Assembly (NCBI RefSeq): GCF_002914585.1
Contig: NZ_PDDM01000037.1
Span: 1-37,184, forward strand
From: Pseudanabaena sp. BC1403
Lineage (GTDB): Bacteria > Cyanobacteriota > Cyanobacteriia > Pseudanabaenales > Pseudanabaenaceae
Reading direction: 5' to 3'
Length of the DNA: 37,184 bases
In this document: positions 31,944 to 37,184 of the stretch, piece by piece
Layout: the number at the start of each line of letters is the position of its first letter
How positions within the stretch are numbered: the first letter of the stretch is position 1
Notes under the pieces: model-generated
The model's input: only the letters and a program-made list of their open reading frames with translations
Database searches by the model: none
Told to the model about the DNA's origin: nothing
Program-made: the position numbers and the translations under genes

Positions 31944-32687
31944 ATGCAATTTATCGACACCGTTTTCCGATCGCTACCAAACTGGTTTTACCAACTTGAA
32001 CAATGGGCAGATGCCTTGGTGAATAGCCAACTCAATCAAGCCTCATGGACAAGTGTCGGTGTAGTATTTTTGGCAGGACTTATTACCAGCCTCACCCCTT
32101 GCACATTGTCGATGTTGCCACTCACGATTGGTTATATTGGCGGCTACGAATCCAAAAGTACTTGGAAATCTGCTTTGCAATCGGCTTGGTTTTGTCTCGG
32201 CTTTGCGATCGCGCTCACAGGTTTTGGACTAGCTGCTGCACTGCTTGGCAAAATTTATGGACAGACTGCTTGGGGTTGGTCAGTGGTGATGGGAATTATT
32301 GCGATCGCGATGGGGTTGCAACTATTAGAAGTGATTTCCTTCCGTTTACCCAGTTTTGGTAACTGGGAGGTATCACAAAATTTACCAACAGGACTGCGAT
32401 CTCTATTAATCGGTTTATCCTTTGGATTTGTGGCTTCACCTTGCAGTACACCTGTATTAGTTACCCTTTTAGCTTGGGTCTCAGGCTCAGGAAATTTACT
32501 GGTTGGCACAGAGTTTTTGCTGGCCTACGCGATTGGTTCCGTATTACCTCTTGCGATCGCAGGTACATTTACTGGCATCATCAAACAGTTTTTAGAACTC
32601 CGCCGTTGGTCAAGCTGGCTCAATTGGGGAAGTGGCATCATTCTGATTGGCTTTGGCACACTCTCCATTTTGAGCAAGATTGCCTAG
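31944..32687 (+). CDS. ccdA: Cytochrome c biogenesis protein CcdA
   Basis: A 247-residue thylakoid or inner-membrane protein with about six hydrophobic segments. It carries the two redox-active cysteines of the family: C53 (SLTPCTLSMLP) and C167 (VASPCSTPVL). CcdA passes reducing equivalents across the membrane to keep apocytochrome c thiols reduced for haem attachment in system II. I chose the ATG at 31944, giving MQFIDTVF. A farther in-frame ATG at 31881 would add 21 mostly charged residues. No CcsB or CcsX partner is in the window. Confidence 0.93.
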   Translation: MQFIDTVFRSLPNWFYQLEQWADALVNSQLNQASWTSVGVVFLAGLITSLTPCTLSMLPLTIGYIGGYESKSTWKSALQSAWFCLGFAIALTGFGLAAALLGKIYGQTAWGWSVVMGIIAIAMGLQLLEVISFRLPSFGNWEVSQNLPTGLRSLLIGLSFGFVASPCSTPVLVTLLAWVSGSGNLLVGTEFLLAYAIGSVLPLAIAGTFTGIIKQFLELRRWSSWLNWGSGIILIGFGTLSILSKIA

Positions 32688-32689
32688 CT

Positions 32690-33133
32690 CTATTTCTCCC
32701 ATTCCTGCTCAAATCTTTTCCAAAGACTGAGTAATCTTGGATCAACCTCTGTATCAAGTAGAACTGATGTAACTATTGAACGGATTTTCAATAGCTCCCC
32801 GAAACTAGCACGGATGAAGATTTTACCAGAGGCAACAGCCTTTTCGAGAGTAGATCTGCCAAACATGATGTTGCGTAAAACAAGCCCAGTGCTTTCAAAA
32901 TCATTGGGTGCGTCAGTCTCAGCCGTAGAAATCGTGATTTGCAGTTCCTGTTCCCCTTCTGCCTGCACATGTATCCGAGCCTCATCGATGGCGATTGTGG
33001 CAGAGTTGCCAGAGGCAATGGCAACGATCGCTAACCATGTGTTACCTTGGCGATCGCGCAAAATCTCGATTAATTCTAAAAGCATGGATGAGAGCAGTTC
33101 TGCACGGGATGACGGCAAGTCAGTCATGGTCAT
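32690..33133 (-). CDS. Conserved hypothetical, possibly SCP2-like
   Basis: A protein of about 148 residues starting at MTMTDLPSSRAEL. It has strands and helices with the segment STLEKAVASGKIFIRASFGE near the C-terminal third, which resembles the end of sterol-carrier-protein-2-like domains (lipid-binding). That resemblance is weak and the function is unknown. It converges with ccdA, leaving only two bases between stop codons, with no hairpin there. An ATG ten codons upstream exists, but its context is weaker. Confidence 0.6.
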   Translation of the reverse strand: MTMTDLPSSRAELLSSMLLELIEILRDRQGNTWLAIVAIASGNSATIAIDEARIHVQAEGEQELQITISTAETDAPNDFESTGLVLRNIMFGRSTLEKAVASGKIFIRASFGELLKIRSIVTSVLLDTEVDPRLLSLWKRFEQEWEK

Positions 33134-33493
33134 GTTTGTAGAAAATTGGTTGAAAAGATGCAAAGATTATAGAATTATTAGATGTCATCTTTTGCGCAAA
33201 TACAGCAATTTGCATCCAAATTTGACCAATAAAACTTTTGAAGGTGCGGCAAGGTAGTACTTTTACAGCAGTGTTCGATCAAACCCACTACAAGAAGGGT
33301 CGCAGGGCGAAGCCCCGCAATGGGTTTTATATTCTTATTTGTGGCGAGTTTGAAAGCAAATTGCTGTAAAAACTTTACTGTGATTTGTTTGATTAGAAAC
33401 TACTGTGGGTCTATAGTTGCCGTAGATCATTAGATCATTTTCACATTGAAGCCTTGGCACTAAGCTCTGTAAGTATCTCAATGGTAATTTAGG
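33134..33493. other. Non-coding gap holding a hairpin element
   Basis: No believable gene is seen in this stretch. The central 33261-33371 is the third TACAGC-type element. The right part before 33494 is AT-rich and should carry the promoter of the LprI-like gene. The left part should carry the leader of the leftward gene. Confidence 0.5.
33261..33371. repeat. TACAGC-type hairpin element, copy 3
   Basis: The ends TTTTACAGCA (33261-33270) and TGCTGTAAAA (33362-33371) are exact inverted copies. Inner flanks CGATCAAA and GAGTTTGAAAGCAAA match the other copies at 11743 and 19921. The centre here is a less regular stem (GGGCGAAGCCC apex, AAACCCA/TGGGTTT base). Length is 111 bp, close to the other two. 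Confidence 0.75.
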
Positions 33494-34120
33494 ATGAAAT
33501 CTTTTTTGCATTCCCTGACGATCGCACTAGGTCTGACCTGTATCGCGATCGCTCCTGCATCATCGGAAACAATCGCTAACTCTAAACAGTTTGGAATTGC
33601 ACCTCCAGCCTGTGAGAGAGAAACCCAACTTTACCTAAACATCTGTGCTTCAAGATGGGCAAAAACTGCTGATTTCTTGCGATCGCTAATTTATGATGAA
33701 GTTTATAGTCAGATACCTGAGTCGCGGCAATCCCAACTCAAAGCGGTCGAAAAAACTTGGAATTCCTATCGAGATGCCCATTGTCAGGAGCTAAGCGCAC
33801 CATTTCAGAAAGGCTCAATTTATCCTCTCTTATATTTAAGTTGCCGAGCAAGAGTAACCAATGATCGTATTGCCGATTTGCAAGGAACAAACTTTTCTCA
33901 AATTACTTCCGATGTGACCACTCAACGCCTAGCTAAGATCCTGAATCATGAAAAGATGAAAAATTCCGTTGGACAACGTCAATGGTTGCAATATCAAGCA
34001 CAGCAATGCCAGTTTGAGTCATTAGGTTTCATCGAGACTTCGCGATCGGCAAAACAATGTCGCGACAGGCTAGCTGAAGGTCGTTTACTGGAACTAGAAG
34101 CGATGCTTGGAACTCGGTAA
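33494..34120 (+). CDS. LprI-like (DUF1311) secreted protein
   Basis: A 208-residue protein with a signal peptide (MKSFLHSLTIALGLTCIAIA, cut near APASSE) followed by two LprI/DUF1311-like repeats. The first has CERETQLYLNICASRWAKTAD, then EKTWNSYRDAHCQ. The second has QRQWLQYQAQQCQFES. Paired cysteines probably form disulfides. In Mycobacterium LprI inhibits lysozyme, and the family's role in cyanobacteria is unknown. It should reside in the periplasm. It stands alone after the hairpin element. Confidence 0.85.
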   Translation: MKSFLHSLTIALGLTCIAIAPASSETIANSKQFGIAPPACERETQLYLNICASRWAKTADFLRSLIYDEVYSQIPESRQSQLKAVEKTWNSYRDAHCQELSAPFQKGSIYPLLYLSCRARVTNDRIADLQGTNFSQITSDVTTQRLAKILNHEKMKNSVGQRQWLQYQAQQCQFESLGFIETSRSAKQCRDRLAEGRLLELEAMLGTR

Positions 34121-34153
34121 GATGTCTGTTAAAGGTGGTGCAAAGTACTACCT

Positions 34154-34525
34154 TTAATGCTTTTCGCATACTAATACGATCACAGTACCAAGAGCATAAG
34201 CCAAAATATCTTTCCAATCAAAGGTAGTCCCTAAAATAGTTGCCAAAATCCTATTTTGCCTTAGTCCTAGTCTATCAACGAGATTTAGGTACTGCAATCC
34301 TTCGATCGCACAGGCAAATCCAAACACAGATACTGCTGCTACATTTGCACGAACTTTCCAAAATGATTTGACAAAGCAATAAATAAGAATAACTACTAAA
34401 ACATCACCAATAAAAGGACGAATAAACTGATCGTCGATAAAAACTGCAATAAAAACTTCTATTAAGAAGAGTAAAACGGTTAAGTAGAAGTATTTTTGAT
34501 TAAAAGTGAGTCTATTAGTAAACAT
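34154..34525 (-). CDS. DUF2809 membrane protein
   Basis: A 123-residue protein with four hydrophobic segments. The pattern FIRPFIGDVLVVILIYCFVK, then FGFACAIEGLQYLNLVDRLG and FDWKDILAYALG, matches DUF2809 family proteins. These are small VanZ-like integral membrane proteins of unknown function. Conserved D and E residues within the membrane (GDVLVV, IEGLQ, DWKDILAY) suggest a polar site. It converges with the LprI-like gene. Confidence 0.85.
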   Translation of the reverse strand: MFTNRLTFNQKYFYLTVLLFLIEVFIAVFIDDQFIRPFIGDVLVVILIYCFVKSFWKVRANVAAVSVFGFACAIEGLQYLNLVDRLGLRQNRILATILGTTFDWKDILAYALGTVIVLVCEKH

Positions 34526-34611
34526 GTACGGATCGTATTTATGAACAATTTTGGGGCTGAGTAGCGATCGCGAGAACTATTTAGGTTATTTACTAAAGAC
34601 ATGCGATCGCT

Positions 34612-36114
34612 CTAAAAACGTTCTACTAACTTAAACTTAGCATCGCTATGATTAGGCTTTGCTCCTTCACCACAGGTGCGTGGAGTCGGCAAAATCTTGG
34701 TCGGATTAGCAATCCCTTGCGGATCGAAAACATCACGCACCCATCGCATCGTCTCCAAATCTGATTCGCTAAACATCTCAGGCATATAGCACTTCTTATC
34801 AGCACCAATGCCATGCTCACCCGAAATGCTGCCACCAACCTGCACACAGAGCTTGAGGATTTCTCCGCCTAATTCCTCTACTGTTTCTAGAGCGCCAGCC
34901 TCCGCATTGTTATACAGAATCAAAGGATGCAGATTCCCATCGCCAGCATGGAAAACATTAGCGACATGATAGCCATATTTCTCGCTGAGTTTGGCAATCT
35001 CTTGCAATACATAGGTAAGCTTAGTTCTCGGAATCACTCCATCCTGCACATAGTAGTCAGGACTGAGTCGCCCCATTGCAGCAAAGGCAGCCTTTCTTCC
35101 TTTCCAAAGTCTGAGACGTTGTTCAGGATCGCTCGCTGTGGTCACATTTCGCGCACCGTTCTTATAACAAATCTCTTCGATTCGCTTAGCACTTTCTGTA
35201 ACTTCTATCTCTAATCCGTCAATTTCAATAATCAGGATCGCCGCCGCATCACGAGGATAGCAATTAGTCGCAACTGTATCTTCTACCGCATTGATGCTCA
35301 TGTTATCCATGATTTCCATCCCACCAGGAATGATGCCAGCGCCGATTACATCAGAAACAGTCGATCCTGCGGCTTCTACTGTAGTGAAATCAGCTAAAAG
35401 AACTTGAATCGATTCCGCAGATTTGAGGATCTTCAGAGTTACTTCGGTAGCAATACCGAGAGTTCCCTCAGAACCAACGAAAATCCCCGTGAGGTCGTAT
35501 CCTGGCATTTCTGGGATTTTGCCGCCGATATCTTTAATAGAGCCATCAGGTAGAACGATCTTTGCTCCAAGAACGTGATTGGTGGTTACTCCATATTTCA
35601 GGCAATGCACGCCGCCAGAGTTTTCCGCAACGTTGCCACCAATAGAGCAGATGATCTGACTAGAAGGGTCAGGAGCATAGTAGAATCCTGCACCGCTTAC
35701 GGCTTGGGTGACCCAGTTATTGATTACCCCAGGTTGCACAACTACACGCTGATTATCAAAATCAACTTCTAAAATCTTTTTCATACGCGATGTGACGATC
35801 AGCACCGAGTCAGGCAATGGTAAAGCACCTCCCGATAAACCTGTCCCCGAACCACGCGCCACAAAGGCGACCTTATAGCGATCGCATACTTTCACGACTT
35901 GCGACACTTCTTCGGTGGTAAGGGGCAGAACGACGAGTGCTGGTTGCTGTTTGTAGCTAGTTAGCCCATCGCATTCGTAGGCGATTAATTCTTCGCGGGT
36001 GCGCACCACAAAACGATCGCCAACAATGGCAATAAAGTCATTAGCGATCGCCTGCCAATCAAAAGTCTTTGTGGGGGCTGAAGCGCTGTTGGGAATGGGG
36101 GCGATCGCGGTCAT
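34612..36114 (-). CDS. glcD: Glycolate dehydrogenase/oxidase FAD subunit GlcD
   Basis: A 500-residue FAD-linked oxidase of the GlcD/D-lactate dehydrogenase group. It oxidises glycolate to glyoxylate in photorespiratory metabolism. The FAD-binding PP loop is ARGSGTGLSGGALP. The second segment is DPSSQIICSIGGNVAENSGG. The C-terminal substrate domain has NVFHAGDGNLHPLILY and GGSISGEHGIGADK with the catalytic His pattern. No glcE or glcF is next to it here, so in this organism any partners lie elsewhere. It ends after PTPRTCGE with a 20-residue extension. GlcD is favoured over D-lactate dehydrogenase, but I cannot exclude the latter. Confidence 0.9.
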   Translation of the reverse strand: MTAIAPIPNSASAPTKTFDWQAIANDFIAIVGDRFVVRTREELIAYECDGLTSYKQQPALVVLPLTTEEVSQVVKVCDRYKVAFVARGSGTGLSGGALPLPDSVLIVTSRMKKILEVDFDNQRVVVQPGVINNWVTQAVSGAGFYYAPDPSSQIICSIGGNVAENSGGVHCLKYGVTTNHVLGAKIVLPDGSIKDIGGKIPEMPGYDLTGIFVGSEGTLGIATEVTLKILKSAESIQVLLADFTTVEAAGSTVSDVIGAGIIPGGMEIMDNMSINAVEDTVATNCYPRDAAAILIIEIDGLEIEVTESAKRIEEICYKNGARNVTTASDPEQRLRLWKGRKAAFAAMGRLSPDYYVQDGVIPRTKLTYVLQEIAKLSEKYGYHVANVFHAGDGNLHPLILYNNAEAGALETVEELGGEILKLCVQVGGSISGEHGIGADKKCYMPEMFSESDLETMRWVRDVFDPQGIANPTKILPTPRTCGEGAKPNHSDAKFKLVERF

Positions 36115-36173
36115 ACTGTATTTGCAAGGTAATAACTACATTGATTTTATCGCAGTTGTCGTTTAGCCATGAG

Positions 36174-36254
36174 ATAAGTACCTGTGCAGAATCAATTAAT
36201 TGCAAACTCAAACCCATAAGGCTGTGCCCCGAGGGGCGCAACCTTATGGGTTTG
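36174..36254. repeat. Hairpin element with ATAAGTACCTGTGCAG tag, copy 2
   Basis: The tag at 36174-36189 is the exact reverse complement of 18139-18154. A stem of 13 bp (36209-36221 with 36242-36254) continues through a partly mismatched part to CCCC-GA-GGGG. Relative to copy 1, the stem base has a G-to-A change paired with a C-to-T change on the other arm. It lies upstream of glcD. Confidence 0.75.
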
Positions 36255-36266
36255 TAATTAATCCTT

Positions 36267-36316
36267 AGAAACCATTTAAGAATTGTCTAGATCCCCCCCA
36301 GCCCCCCTTAAAAAGG
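36267..36316. repeat. Left part of a MITE-like element, split by an IS
   Basis: From AGAAACCATTTAA (36267-36279) this follows the element at 10715-10856 almost base for base, through the C-run and into CCTTAAAAAGG. It then changes abruptly at 36317 where the IS begins. Confidence 0.85.
36308..36316. repeat. Predicted 9-bp target duplication of the IS
   Basis: TTAAAAAGG is the last sequence shared with the intact MITE copy before the IS end. Tn5/IS50-type elements duplicate 9 bp, so the same 9 bases should appear beyond the other IS end, outside the window. Confidence 0.5.
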
Positions 36317-37183
36317 CTACTGTGTACACACAAGTCGTGAGTGAGGCAAAATCCAACCAAGAAAAATAGCCTCAAAGCGTTGCAGCCCATGGACAATGGT
36401 GGGCATACCAGGAGGCCGTTGAGAGCGATAACCAGACCAGCCACCAAGACGAGCAATAATCCAAGTTGCCCAAGATAAAGATAGTCGAGGATGCGGATTT
36501 TTCTGCTTCACAGTATCGCCTTGCAGGGTCGGTTCAATATCGGACAAGCACTGTAATTGCATATCAGAGAAAGCCATAGAAGCCGAAATGTTAGGAGTTT
36601 CACGCCCCTCAACCATTTGCAAAGTGCGAACTGCGACAGACAAAGCTAAAACGGTAAGCTTCTTAATTGCATCAGGAGACTCTAACTGAGTCGATGCAAT
36701 ATCTAAGCCCGCTAATTTGAGGGTGGCAAAAAGCTGTTCAATGCGCCATCGCCAACAGTACCACTGGATAATTTGTAGTGCTTTTTCGATAGACATCACC
36801 TCATGAGTGGTGAGGAGTCTCCATAGGATTGGCTCCTGGTCTGTTGGTGCTTGAACTTCGCTGACCTCGACTGCGTATATTCGCAAATGCGGTGGATAAT
36901 CTGCGACTGGTAAAGATGCAGGGCGTTGAATTTCGATTGGGGTGAAACGTACAGCCAGAAAAGCCTCACGACTTTTGCGCCCAGTTCTTGCATCACTGTG
37001 AACTTGCAGCCCGTAAGTACCTTCAATAGGCTGTTTTGCCAGATATTCATAAAGTAATTCTGTCTTTTGCCACAGACAACGATTTTGGCAAGCCCTAATC
37101 AATAGGTGATGATTTAGTTGTTTAGGTACTGTTGCCCATTCTTCATACAAATCTGCTTCACGGTCGCCGATGTGTGTCACCAT
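36317..37183 (-). CDS. Tn5-type DDE transposase, C-terminal part (cut by window edge)
   Basis: The visible 288 residues begin at GDREADLYE, which corresponds to the second catalytic Asp of Tn5 transposase (D188 in VCDREADI). The family's YREK block follows at YCWRWRIEQLFATLKLAGLD, giving the catalytic Glu, then LESPDAIKKLTVLALSVAVR as in Tn5. The C-terminal helical part used for dimerisation is complete. The N-terminal DNA-binding part and first Asp lie outside the window. No frameshift is seen, so it may be active. Upstream length should be about 190 more residues. Confidence 0.9.
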   Translation of the reverse strand: MVTHIGDREADLYEEWATVPKQLNHHLLIRACQNRCLWQKTELLYEYLAKQPIEGTYGLQVHSDARTGRKSREAFLAVRFTPIEIQRPASLPVADYPPHLRIYAVEVSEVQAPTDQEPILWRLLTTHEVMSIEKALQIIQWYCWRWRIEQLFATLKLAGLDIASTQLESPDAIKKLTVLALSVAVRTLQMVEGRETPNISASMAFSDMQLQCLSDIEPTLQGDTVKQKNPHPRLSLSWATWIIARLGGWSGYRSQRPPGMPTIVHGLQRFEAIFLGWILPHSRLVCTQ

Positions 37184-37184
37184 A
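36317..37184 (-). mobile_element. IS4-family (Tn5/IS50 group) insertion sequence, partial
   Basis: The left IS end begins at 36317 with CTACTGTGTACACACAAGT, which matches the IS50 outside end CTGACTCTTATACACAAGT at 12 of 19 positions, including the last eight. The transposase stop codon is inside this end. The element runs off the window at 37184. It is inserted in a MITE-like repeat. Confidence 0.88.

Noticed and set aside
1-37184. tRNA, rRNA, riboswitch or CRISPR loci
   Set aside because: No cloverleaf, conserved rRNA segment, aptamer-like leader or regularly spaced repeats could be recognised by eye. A covariance-model search would be needed to exclude small RNAs.

Overview
The window looks like cyanobacterial chromosome. 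The octamer GCGATCGC (HIP1) is scattered through genes and spacers. The gene set is also cyanobacterial: glgB, glcD, ccdA, an Sll0314-type TPR protein, phytochrome-type GAF sensor kinases, a Uma2 nuclease and many small toxin-antitoxin (TA) modules. Style and repeats fit a filamentous, Pseudanabaena-like cyanobacterium, but that genus call is inference. No rRNA, tRNA or CRISPR array was seen.

Layout. 1-7070 is an accessory island. It holds the tail of an IS630-type transposase, a large MmeI-like restriction-modification fusion, mntA-hepT, brnT-brnA, a YoeB-type TA pair and an HNH nuclease with a small partner. 7260-12145 holds glgB, an EamA transporter, a DUF4079-like membrane protein and a small coiled-coil protein. 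12275-17550 is a signalling block: a decayed Ser/Thr kinase fragment, a 1181-residue REC/GAF/PAS/GAF/GAF histidine kinase whose last GAF has a candidate bilin-binding Cys-His, and a REC plus HisKA-like protein whose phospho-acceptor His is Asp. 17572-25164 holds an endonuclease V homologue, two HAD phosphatases, a C39-like protease, a DedA protein, an exonuclease/phosphatase-family lipoprotein overlapping a Ser/Thr kinase, and a TPR protein. 25489-29369 holds a WrbA-like/cupin/membrane-protein group facing an HxlR regulator, then an ABC exporter. 29384-31837 is a second TA and nuclease patch: an orphan antitoxin with a PIN-toxin remnant, a PD-(D/E)XK protein, a second brnT-brnA and Uma2. 31944-36114 holds ccdA, an LprI-like protein, a DUF2809 protein and glcD. 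The window ends inside a Tn5/IS50-type IS4-family element that has split a MITE-like repeat.

The most distinctive non-coding feature is a large set of long, near-perfect palindromes between genes. Several share conserved flanks while their stems differ from copy to copy and remain self-complementary. These are small dispersed hairpin elements, many placed where terminators would be. The most interesting proteins are the His-less REC-HisKA protein and its multi-sensor neighbour. The two defence/TA patches at 1-7070 and 29384-31837 carry traces of turnover: direct repeats around mntA-hepT, a toxin remnant, and a repeat inserted in frame in the restriction-modification gene.
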